Assembly (NCBI GenBank): GCA_033964015.1
Contig: CM066914.1
Location: 8,485,831-8,549,830, forward strand
Source: Scolanthus callimorphus
Taxonomy: Eukaryota > Cnidaria > Anthozoa > Actiniaria > Edwardsiidae
DNA: 64,000 nt
Direction: 5' to 3'
Both the position numbers and the translations under genes were made by a program. This document shows, in pieces, positions 10,901 to 20,700 of the stretch (the first letter of the stretch is position 1; each line of letters opens with the position of its first letter). The notes under the pieces are model-generated. The model saw only the letters and a list, made by a program, of their open reading frames with translations, searched no databases and was not told where the DNA came from.

Positions 10901-11417
10901 ACTCCTAGAGCTTCAAAAACTACGAGAAGAGGTAAGTCATTAATGAACATCGGAGGGAGAGAGCGGCATTGAACGATAACTGATTCGCGTGTTGACCGGT
11001 CCTGAAGCCATGCTTGTTGCACGCGCATACCAAAAGAAATGATGGCCAAATAAGACATTTTCTATTCTCGTACCCAGCAGAGCTCCCCGGCTTGTCTGCT
11101 CGCAGGGGAGGCTCTGGGGACATCCATTTGAGCGCTGTCGCTGATTGGCTAATTTTGAGCGTTGGGGCATGCGCTGAAGGGTCTTTCACAGCGGATCTTA
11201 TTAAATCTCGCGCGTGCGTCAGTGACTGTCACCAGAGCCTTCCCTGCGAGGTTACGAGCCGGGGAGCTCTGGGTTCTAGAATGGACATTTTCTTGAGGTT
11301 TGCCATTTTCAATTTCAGGCTCCGGATTTCTATTACACGTCCCTGAAGACCGAGTTCGGCATATCTCGTCTGCTGGATGTACTAAATTTTAACAGGGCGC
11401 TGGCCAGTCTTATGTAG
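1967..11417 (+). CDS. ARM-TIR-SAM protein, predicted N-myristoylated (12 exons, 717 aa)
   Basis: Probable membrane-tethered signalling protein of the invertebrate TIR group related to SARM1. Exons: 1967-2327, 2979-3409, 4084-4303, 4469-4611, 5336-5477, 6051-6185, 7118-7194, 8629-8788, 10000-10215, 10683-10782, 10862-10931, 11319-11417. All introns are GT-AG and the phases join without a break. I chose ATG 1967 because it gives MGCGASQ, a myristoylation/palmitoylation-type N-terminus. Residues 1-120 are a low-complexity linker; 121-264 are helical; about 265-477 are armadillo-like helices (TALIPLVRSA, AARCIWMLAFN, NLLRSLKNSLDNNVARAAS). TIR spans about 487-600, with IMISYQWD, VWMDIEQMQGSTL, SSKYKDSPNCRTEAEYAF and DIVPLMM. 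SAM spans about 645-715, starting MKWTSKDVVDWVNGLGI and ending in stop TAG 11415-11417. By alignment to SARM1, E557 falls at the catalytic glutamate of TIR NADases (inference). The domain order differs from SARM1 (ARM-SAM-SAM-TIR). The first junction (donor GTGATA) is the least certain. Confidence 0.85.
2328..2978 (+). other. Intron 1 of the ARM-TIR-SAM gene
   Basis: AT-rich, with no coding signal. It holds a weak inverted repeat around 2510-2830, built on paired 'agtactggggta' and 'cagggcatacattttttctga' motifs, which may be an old MITE. Confidence 0.6.
3603..3950. mobile_element. Inverted-repeat MITE in intron 2
   Basis: The left arm (cgcaagcacaagcgcaagc, then ataaggacaggtgagaacatg) is matched in reverse complement on the right (catgtcctcacctgtcctta, then tgcttgcgcttgtgcttgcg). 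Each arm is about 70 bp and made of CGCAAGCA-type short repeats. There is no transposase. Confidence 0.75.
6401..6632. mobile_element. MITE with TTAA flanks in intron 6
   Basis: Terminal inverted repeats start GCCTGGTGCACACTAGCGAC on the left; the right end is the near-perfect reverse complement. TTAA stands at 6401-6404 and 6629-6632, the target duplication expected for piggyBac-type transposition. No coding capacity. Confidence 0.7.
7542..8148. mobile_element. hAT-like MITE, copy 1, with internal tandem expansion
   Basis: It is flanked by a perfect 8-bp target duplication ACCGCGAC (7534-7541 and 8149-8156). The ends are CATTCTCGTAC on the left and GTTCGAGAATGG on the right, an inverted pair. 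An 8-bp duplication is characteristic of hAT transposons. A second copy at 11063-11284 has one unit where this copy has nine. It lies in the intron between the two N-terminal TIR exons. Confidence 0.85.
7551..8010. repeat. 50-bp minisatellite, nine units
   Basis: Units start at 7561 and recur every 50 bases to 7961 (tgctcgcaagggaggctctg onward). They are nearly identical; the main variant is ggagg versus ggaag. On the minus strand all three frames stay open because 50 is not a multiple of 3, which yields repetitive pseudo-proteins (PTNGCPQSLPCEQISDGPQM...) that I do not regard as genes. Confidence 0.95.
8313..8579. mobile_element. MITE with about 50-bp terminal inverted repeats
   Basis: The left end (ATATACCGTTTCCGGGATAC, then GTTGTCACCCAAAAAGCC, TATAAGCTTG) and the right end (CAAGCTTATAGG, then CTTTTTGGGTGACAACG, TTTCCCGGAAACGGTATAT) are near-perfect reverse complements. 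The element ends about 50 bases before the second TIR exon at 8629. Confidence 0.85.
8903..9395. mobile_element. AGAGCAG-family MITE, interrupted
   Basis: The left end is TAGAGCAGATTTCGTATGAC (8903-8922) and the right end is ATCATACGAAATCTGCTTTA (about 9377-9396). Another MITE (8938-9180) sits inside it. The remaining interior contains cggcacgg motifs like other copies of the family. Confidence 0.65.
8938..9180. mobile_element. MITE of the CACATGTAGCGCGCAAC family (copy 1)
   Basis: The ends are ggacacatgaaacgcgcaac and gttgcgcggtacatttgaac. The interior shares gtggctaaact, acgcgtgtctc and aaacacaaaatgtttct with the copy at 51455-51680. It is nested in the AGAGCAG-family element. Confidence 0.65.
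9466..9665. repeat. 23-bp minisatellite, about 8-9 units
   Basis: The unit gtaaatgtaacgagtcttc plus ccgg recurs every 23 bases (for example taaatgtaac at 9491 and tgaatgtaac at 9514), with a/c and a/g variants. The last units are shortened. It lies in the intron before the third TIR exon (10000-10215). Confidence 0.9.
10305..10515. repeat. Dispersed repeat H, copy 1
   Basis: Shares 'gccagttgactgcag', 'gcgaaacagggcaaa' and 'ctgattggctcagatggttt' with sequences at 29475-29650 and 33125-33350. It probably represents a non-autonomous transposon family. It lies between exons 9 and 10 of the ARM-TIR-SAM gene. Confidence 0.6.
11063..11284. mobile_element. hAT-like MITE, copy 2 (222 bp)
   Basis: A perfect 8-bp duplication ACATTTTC flanks it (11055-11062 and 11285-11292). 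The ends TATTCTCGTACCCAG...gagctccccgg and ccggggagctctgggttctagaatgg form inverted repeats. The interior is the same as copy 1 at 7542-8148 but has a single 50-bp unit. It lies in the last intron, 26 bases before the final coding exon after the duplication. Confidence 0.9.
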
Positions 11418-11418
11418 T

Positions 11419-11604
11419 CTAGGGCACATGTAGCGCGCAACATTGTAGCCGGACACTTATTCCTTCACGCAAAAAGCATTGTTGCGCGAGACAAAATCTG
11501 TATCCGGGACAGAAAAATGTATCTCCTTGATTAGCGTGCGATGTTTCCTATACTAGCTACTCGGGGAAACATTCAGGACACTAGTTGCGCGCTATGTGTC
11601 CTAG
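11419..11604. mobile_element. MITE of the CACATGTAGCGCGCAAC family (copy 2), directly after the stop codon
   Basis: The left end is ctagggcacatgtagcgcgc and the right end is gcgcgctatgtgtcctag in inverted orientation. The element begins at the second base after the TAG stop (11415-11417) of the ARM-TIR-SAM gene, so the 3' UTR of that mRNA should begin inside the MITE. Confidence 0.8.
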
Positions 11605-14600
11605 TTTATCCGTAGGTTTAGAATCGGATTCTTCATGGACAATCAGTCCTAACATGGCCTTTGTCCCGTTTGGCTCGTGTACACTTGCAAGTTTCGTCGC
11701 GCGAGTCGCGGCGATTTTTTTCGCAAGTACGCATCAACTCAAATTCATTAATGTAAACTAGGTGTACTGGTAACTCGACGCGATCTGCCGCGATTTTTGT
11801 CGCGTGATGTCACGGAGATTTCAAACATTTTCGAAACTCTTTGCAACTCGATGCGATTTGAAGAAAAGAGAGCACAGAAATCGCACCGGGTTTGCATCTT
11901 GTTTACACAAGAGAGTTGGAATTATGTATGGGCATTCAGGGCCAGATGGCGGGAATAATACCGAATCGTGGGCAAAATGGAAGCTGGGAATTATCACTCA
12001 AAAGTCTGAATAATCAGGAAATGTGTTATAGTTCAGTCATTCCTAAGTCAGTTTTAGGGGCAAGTGTACGGTGTAGCTTACTGCGGTTTTCATTGTTCTG
12101 CAAACTCTGGAGCAATTTTACTTTAGTGGATTCCTCCGATCGCGTTCGCAAGCATCACTCAGTGGTTTTGCAAAAGCTATCGGGTTGGTTAGATGTTTGA
12201 TTCAGGGGACGCTTTGAAAACAATAAATTAGTCGGTGCAGAGTTCGAAGAATTATGAAACCCGCAGTAAAATGCAGAATTAGCAAAGGGAATGCCGCGAT
12301 TTTCCGATTTTCTGCTCGCACCGGGGATACATCGGAGTGAGCAAAAAACGCCGACGCTTGCTTCACAGGGTAAAGACCGAAAGTTGTACAAAATGAATGG
12401 AAGGAATGTTACGATCTCTCAATGTAACAACCGCCGCGCGCTGTAATCATGATCCGTCCCTAATGTAGATTATAAAAAATGTATTGTCAGAGTTAATTTG
12501 TATTCGGAATGGCTCATGATTTGACCGGTCTCCCAGTTACTCTCTAATGTGATTAAAACGCACAAGTCAGTAATGAACACTGCTGTACAATTACTTCAAC
12601 AGAGGCTGAAAAGCCACCTTTTAGCACTTACAAATACTTACATCTACATGTCCCTGCACTGACAGTGCTACGCTGTGCGGCAACTTTACGATACATACAT
12701 AACGCATCCAATTATACAATCATAAATAATTTAAAATACGCAATAAAAAAATAATTAAGATTCCTGATATGAGTTTTGTCTTTTCTTGAGGGTCCACCGC
12801 CGAAAGAAACGTAACCTCAAGCGACACTGGGGAAATTTTCCGTAAATCAAAATTCTCCCCTCCTCTTTTATCGGCAATCCTTTGCAACCCCAGCGGCTGG
12901 AGACCGGCACGTAACACCCAAGCTTTGGATCGCTTTGGATTTACTGCTGAAATTAGTAAAGGGTCTTTTTCCGACGACGTTTCACTAAAGTCATTCAGGT
13001 GTCTTGGCTTGAGAGTATTGATGTGACATCACCGTCAAAGTTTTCGGCCTGTTTTAGCCTGGCTTTTCCGGCGCTTCGGTTGTTGTCCGTGAAATAATGG
13101 CCTTGGTTTTCAAAGTATTTTATGGTGACGATATAGATGGCAAAATGTCTACAGGACGCTAAAGAAATCAAGATCTTTTTAAATAAATACTAGCGCCAGT
13201 TCCCACCGACAGGTCACAAAACTTTCGAGTTCACGTCACCAGCAAAACGTCTTCCTGCCAAGACACGACTGTCTTTTTGTCTCGGAAAAAACCTGTTGAT
13301 GTTACTGATGATATGGAAAACAGCTCTAGTTTTGACAGACAAAAATAAACAACCAGTATAACTAAGAATTTAATACGCCTCTAGCCTGCGCTGTGCGCAA
13401 GTAATGATTAAATTGATTATCTGTATAGGAATTTTACGTTTACTCCCTTACTAAAAACGTCATTAAATTACGAAAATAATTGCTCCTTATCAGTGATATC
13501 CGCTCTTTCTTTTTCGAAAAACGTTACTGCAATTGTCATAATTTTGCGAAGTGTACGCCAATTAACAAACCGCGGTTTTATCTTCCGTCAATCAAACGAG
13601 TGAACACCTGGATGATTTCACGTGCGCAGGCTTTGAGAAGTTTTTCGAACGACTAGCGAGGTTTTAAAACCAAATTTTCCACTTTAAAATGCAAACTTAA
13701 AACTCCATGTGCCTGTCAAGGTTTGACTGAAGGAAGCCAAAACGCGGTTTGGCGTTCGCAAATGTACAGTGGGAGTTCACAGAATTATGAAAATTGCAGT
13801 AACCTGTTTTGGTCTGACTGCGCACTTTACAGCAATTTTCATAATTTTGCGAACTCTATCCCACTGACATTGGTTTCCGTCAATCAAACCTTGACAGGCG
13901 CATGGATTATTTTTCTAAGTTTGGTTTACATTTTTAGTGAAAATTTTGGTTTTGAAGCCTAGCTGGTCCTAATTAGTTCAAAAAACTCTCAAAGCCTGCG
14001 TGAAATCACGCAGAGCTGTTCACTCGTTTGACTGACGGAAGCCAAACCGTGGTTTGTTAGTTGGTGTTGAGTTTGCAAAATTATGAAAATTGCAGTAAAA
14101 AGGGAAACTATGCAAATCGGATTGTGGTCTATTGAATTCCGCCACTCAAACCGCACTTTCAAGAATTGAAGTGTTTTCTTATGCAAATCAAAAAGTCGAT
14201 GTTGTGACTTGATAACCATTTAAAAAAATGCTCCATTTGTGATTACGTATCATGATCAATTGTTAATGCTTTGTTCAATGGCCATGAAGCAGCAAATTGA
14301 CGAGGAATCCAACGATATGAGAATGACAAATATCAAGTCCTCCCAAGTCTCGAGACATTCCCAACACCTCCCACACCTGTCCTTGGTCTAGGCTAGAGTT
14401 TAAAATTCAAAATTTCTTGAGGAGTTTTGCGAAGGATTTGAAGGTGATTTTTAATGAACTACGAAGTTTAACGTATTCATCCCGGAGCCCGATCAAAGGT
14501 GTGTTTACTTGCCGAGTTGGTTCGATAGTCGTCTGTGATTGGCTGCTTTCATATTCCCTGCATTCAATTCACGGTCGTATTAGGTATCGAGTCGTGCCCT

Positions 14601-14710
14601 GTTTTGGGCGTCTCACCGATTCTGTCTGATAACATAGCTGCCTTCGAATCCGCCGTAAAACTCAGCTGAAAAACTCCATAGAGTGAAAGGGAGACATCTA
14701 AGGCGGCAGA
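11605..14710. other. Intergenic stretch between the ARM-TIR-SAM and beta-spectrin genes
   Basis: I see no gene here. A possible polyadenylation signal AATAAA occurs at 12222-12227 but lies in a dispersed repeat (about 12155-12260) that reappears inverted at 49060-49180. Around 13700-14200 there are degenerate repeats (ggaagccaaac..., cataattttgcgaactc, agcctagctggtcctaatta) that also occur at 6310-6370 and 6640-6680. The last 300 bases should hold the beta-spectrin promoter and 5' UTR, but no TATA box is obvious. Confidence 0.6.
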
Positions 14711-17700
14711 ATGGCAGTGGAAGTGAAACATCCCCTCGACGGCCCCGCTACAGACTTGCTAGAAGTGAGTAGGCATCGACTAGAAGGCCTACCTACACAT
14801 ATGGAGGACCGCGATGCGGACGTTATGCGGGTAAGTGTGCAAATCGAGTTCTTATACCGTGAATTACAAGCTCGATCGTTTCTCTTCGATTAAACGCTTC
14901 TTTGCACTCCTCGCTGGGGACATAAACCCAGCTTTTTGCCACTGAGTGGCTCGTTGTGAACGGGTTAAAACTTTGTTTGAGTTGACTTGGTTATCGGGGC
15001 ATTAGCGCGGAACGGTGGATTCGTGATGGAGGCCTGCCGAGGTGAGAGTTGGTTGATGCAAGGATTTTCGCTCCGTCCGCACGCCCCCTTGTAAATTGGC
15101 TTGAGTCTTTGAATCTCCTACAGCTAGGTTCGTTTAAATCATGGGCGTGAGGTCAGGCTCTTGTCCTTTGTAAAGCAAACATTTCCCTCGTTTCCTGCAG
15201 TCTAACAACGCAGGTCGAATGCTAGTTTTGAATGGATGAACCCCAAAAAGACTGCGAAGCGATCAACGCAACAATCAGCCATGAGATTTAAAGCTAGACT
15301 AGAAAGTTCCTCAGAGAATCGTACGTAATGGCCGAGGCCTCAAGTCGGAGTTAATTGCATGAGAGTGCATTGTGGATTGTTTGAGTTTTGACCGCCATCA
15401 TATAGAGATTTCTTTTCCACGTTTCCGCGATAAATAGTTGGCCTCCCGCAGATACTTTTTCCCTGGTTTATTATTATGCACGTTGTTCTTATCTTTCTTA
15501 ATAGACCACTATTCAATCTAAGTGTACGAAGTTCGGTTCGAATCGTTGGCACTCAACCACCTATTCCTTTCTTGTTTTTATGATCCTAGCTCTCGAGCTA
15601 TGGCGTATTTCCTAAGCGTGATTCCCTCTTGTAAATGACAATGAAAAGGCGAGGAAAACCAGTTACAAACTAAATATATAATAGTATTCCCACGCAAGAA
15701 GCTACTTCTTCTACTACATTCTATAGCAAAAGAAAAACATACAGGCTGCTTTCCTCGAGGCTGGATAAATGTAGGATAGCATAGTTTGTTTGGATTTATG
15801 GCAGAAAATAATATAATGGGTTGGATTCCGTGTTGGGATGTGCTAAGCCGATGTGCCATGCGGATTGGGTGACGCGGTGCTCCATTTACAACCCATACGT
15901 CGACAAATGAATATTCCAGAATCCAGCCTGCCCATCAAAATATGCTGCACTTTTACAACGTAATATTCAAATATACACTTGTTAGCGTTGTAATGGAGTC
16001 ATTTGCATGGTGCCTCAACAGTGGCTTCAAGATAGAGATGGATCGATTACCTCTTGTAGATTTCGTGTTTTCGATTTCGAACACTTAATCGTGTTATGGG
16101 TTTCAAAGTAGTGCAGCCAAATGGCTTCCTGCGATAGAAGTTGCTCAGCGCCTTGCATTAGAGTTTGGGTTCGTGTTGCAAAGACATGAGCCTTGTGGTT
16201 TTGATCGCTGCCCAAACAAAACCTCGGTTGAATAAATTGTAGACAGGTCTTTTAATACTGCATGCATAAACATTATCATTTTCCCGTTTATCGAAAAAGT
16301 CAAATGTCAAAACTTAACTTAACTGAAACTCTAGAGAGATGTGAGTAGAATTTTAAAGGTACTGAACACACAATTACAAGTATTAGCTTAGGCAGCAAGA
16401 GATGCTCTTTTAGTGAATCATGTGATATTTTTGAACACTTCAAAGGATGTGAGCCACATGGTCCAAATAAAACTCAACCTTTACTGAACTTAGAAGTGTT
16501 TGCCATTCTTATGTGCTAGGTATATAAGGGAAAAACTGATTAAAGATTTTTATCTCCTTTGCCTGTGAACCAGACTGCAGTCTAGTTTTGAAAATATTAT
16601 CGAGAATATTTTGTTTAAAATTTAATGTTTCAGACAGATAAGGTTATATCTAATTGTGTTTTGTATTTGCATAATCTAAGATGCTGGTACTTAAAGTAAA
16701 ATTATTATCAACTGAAACAAAAAGAGTGAAATATGATCACTAGATTCATTTTTAATGTTTAGGAAAATAGAAACAAATTAGAATAGGTGCAACTTACACA
16801 CAGGAGTAAAAAATGTTGCATTCTGAAAACGTAAATGAAAAGAGTGCATAGTTTCTAAGAATGTCAGTCATTTCTATTATTGTAATTTTCACTAAGACTG
16901 AAATAGGCTATGGTACCTATATAAAGGAAATAAAACTCTGAGACTGACCAATATAAGTTAATACCACCTTTGTGAGCGTGGTAGTACCATTTGACACCCT
17001 TTTCAGTTTCCTGAACTATATATACAGAATATTGCTATAATTTTTTGCCTCGACTGAAATTAGCTATTGTAAATGAAATTGCAAGAGTAGTTTAGATAAT
17101 ACTTTATATATCCATCTCTCTAATATATATTTTTGCTTTGACTATTGTAAATGAAATTGACTTTTAAGAGTTCGGTAGTACCATGCTACCCTGGAGGGTT
17201 TCCTTTATTTTTTACAGGTGCAATCTTCTTCATGCATGCCAGGAAATTATCAGGGAAACAGGCAAACATTTTAGCCCAGAATGAAAAAAAGTACAATCCA
17301 AGATATTATAGATGTAAACACATTACTAGTGAAACTTGAACTGCCTAACATGTTGTAATTTTTGTTGAGGTAAAAACAATAGGCATAAAACAAGAGCAAA
17401 AATAATGATTTCATATCAGGATGTATTAGTAATTGTGTTTAAGTACAGGCATGTCAATAGAAGGCGACTATGGGCAGTGTATCACCATCTACTTCCCCAC
17501 TGACTGCCACCTATTCCAGGATGCACTGCAAGTGATTTTAGTAAATTTATTTCCTTGACAAAAGGAGAAAATATGAATGCATGAATTTCCAATGAACCCA
17601 AAATGCTCAAAAACATATCTCCAGCACCCAAAATGTCTAATTTTCTTATTAGGGGCATTCCTGCAACCCCCTAGCAAACTCGGCCTTGGACATCTCCCAG

Positions 17701-20700
17701 TCACCTACATAAATACAGCAGCCTTCTACTTATAAAATGTATTGACACTCTGCAGTAGTGCTCTAGTAGTAGCCAGTTCTCTTTCTCCCTATGACTGAAG
17801 TTAATCAGGCATATAAACAAACACTTACATTTTAGCAATTCACAGCAAGATAGATCTAATAATAACCAGAATTTTCTTTTCTAAAACCTTTTAAAAGGGT
17901 AGTACAAATTATGCTTCAAAAAAATGAATACGCATGTTTATTTCTCAGATAAGGTATAGATTGAGCATATCATTGGCAAAAATATTTGTGTAGTATTGAG
18001 ATGGTAGATATGGAAGAAATGATAATTAATGTCCATAAATCCACAAAAAAGTGAATGATGGGCAATTAGATGCAGATGATTGGCTGTAAAGGAACCCCCT
18101 TAGGGCACAGGTGGTGCATTTCACCTGTCAAATGGTTCTGTTGTTATCCGTAAGGCAATGTTAGACTTCCTAACTGTAAGTATAGGAAATTCATTGAAAT
18201 CCAGCCTTGCTAAATGGAAGATGTCTGCATTTTGTGGTTCTACACAATAATCATGTGAAAATAAAGTAAAATGCAATTTGAACAGGTTTGTTCCTGTTTT
18301 TAGGAATACAGAATAGGAAAGATACTTAGAGTGGTTTTCACATGACTGTCATGAAAACAATCGCAATTGAGCAATCACTAGCCAATCACAATCGAAATCA
18401 CGACTTGCTTCTAAATGGCTTTTTTCTTAGCCAATTACAAGCCAATATTCCAAAAGTACTGACTAAGGAAGACTATAAAATGGGGCCAAAAAAAAGAAAA
18501 ACAGCTTCTTGAACTGAAAAGAGTCTCAATGTTTATGTACATTGTATATTGGAAATTAGCAATGGTTAAACCAATTTGAGATCAATATGCCTAGTTCAAA
18601 TTCACATTCTATAGAAGCCTAGAAAACTATGTAACTGTTTTGTACACATGAGTAACAACAACCAAAGGTTGAGATTTATGTTAAACGCCGTGGAAAAATA
18701 ATGTTTTGCTGACGTTTCAAGCGTTAGCCCTTCGTCGGAGCAAAAAAAACAATAATGTTTTACAGAAGCAAAGGTGACTTTCAAGCACCATGCTTAGTGA
18801 AGGATTTCTATAACAAGGTTTGCAACACTAATGACCCTTTCTCCTCCCTCTCCCCTCCTTTAAAGTACACTCCTGGATATCAAGATCCATTTCAGGTATA
18901 TTGCATTTGAGATTAATCAAGTTGCAGGTACATTTGTTACTGTCTTTGTAAAGCAAGTTTTTGAAGTATCTCTTAATGATTCTCAATTTGCAGAAGAATA
19001 TTGGCATTAGTAAAAAGCCCAAGCTGAGCAAATTAGAGTATGTATGTTAAAGCATATATTTTTGTCTGATGAAGGCAACCACTCTAAGTCTTTATGCAAG
19101 AACTTGTATTTCCATTGAAATGTCAACGATTTGTAATGCTACGAACAGCTTGTGTATTTGATGGGGCCAGAGAAATGGAGAAATGAGCTTATGAAAACCC
19201 CCCTGAGAAGCAAATGTGCCCCAGCTCTTTCTGCATGACAACACCTCTATTTGATGAGGACATAACCGTTTTCCTGCGTCATTTGGCCATTTCTCGATGT
19301 AAATCCATAGGATTGGAAATTCCAGGGGGGAGGTGGATGTCAATTTGCCTTTGTGTTTCCCATCAATTACTGTATTAATTGTGACTGGAAATTCGCAGAA
19401 GTGTGGGTTTGATTTTAACCTCTTACAGCAGTACAGTATGAAACCACCATTTTTGTTCAACCCTGAAGCTTGGCGATTTTTGTCGTGTAGGTCTATACTT
19501 CAAACTTGCACGTTTTGTTGAGAAGTTGTCACGTTTCTCCAACGTGCATGTTTGAAACGTAGTATAGGCTATGGGCATGCACTTACCTAATACATGGTTG
19601 AACACAATGACTTGAATCACCTTGAAGAGAAACAAAGTTTTAGTACATTGTAAAAGCATTTGTATGCAGGGGAATGAAGGATGATTTTAGCAACTTCCGT
19701 GGGAAATAGAGCACCCCTGAAAACACATTTTGATAATGGGGAGTTTGCAGGTGTTGCGTGACATTTTCAATTTTGATCCTAGCAAAATAAAAACACCATA
19801 TTTGAAAAGAGCTCACCGAAATGTGAGAAATCCTCAAATTTGAGGTGATTTCGACAAATAACACAGAAGTTATGAGCGTCGGAAGTTGGTCGTTTTCCTA
19901 TAGGTTTAATGTTGTGGTGGGCAACAGTTGCCCACCACAACATTAAACGTATAGAGAAACAGCCTACTTCGGGCGCCAATAACTAATATAATAACTCAAA
20001 TTTTCGGCTTTTTCTAATTCCGGCAAGCTCTTTTTAAATATGGTATTTTCATTTTGCTAGGATCAAGATTCAAAATGTCACGCAACACCTGCAAACTCCC
20101 CATTCCCCCTCACACTTCTTCTGATCCTTTGTAATTACCAATTCTGCAATTTTCTCCTTTCTTGTCATTCTAGATATGAATGGTGTTTGGTACCATTCAA
20201 TAAACATAAATATTCTTAATAACTGAATATATTTTATAACAACTCACTAGACTGCTATTCAAACAAGAATTGAGCCAGTAGGTCACGTGTTATAAAATTC
20301 AATCGATTGTTTTTTTACGAAAAATACCAAAATAATGTGGTAAAACTACTCTCAGATAGATCAGCCAATAACAAAGTAATTTGTTTTGTTCACAAGCGTA
20401 AGAAAGTAGTAAATGTTTGTGAAAATAAAAGCAAAATACCAACCACAGTGCAAACACACAACAGCTGAAGATTCTGTAAAAGTAGTTTTCGTCTCGCATT
20501 GGCATTTCCTACCCCAAAAATACATTCAATTTCCATACGAGCAGGTGTCTTGATGTTCTTGAAAGCACCAGAGCGCACTTTGTGGTCGTATTTTTGCGGA
20601 AAACCTTAGAAAAGCCATTCTTTCAACTGACTTGAGTTAGAATTGCTCTCTGGGAATGTTTTGTGATTTATGCATGGCGGGAGGAAGGTGCATTTTTCTA

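Noticed and set aside
12155..12391. 78-codon minus-strand frame considered as a small gene
   Set aside because: It lies in a dispersed repeat that recurs at 49060-49180 with a broken frame.
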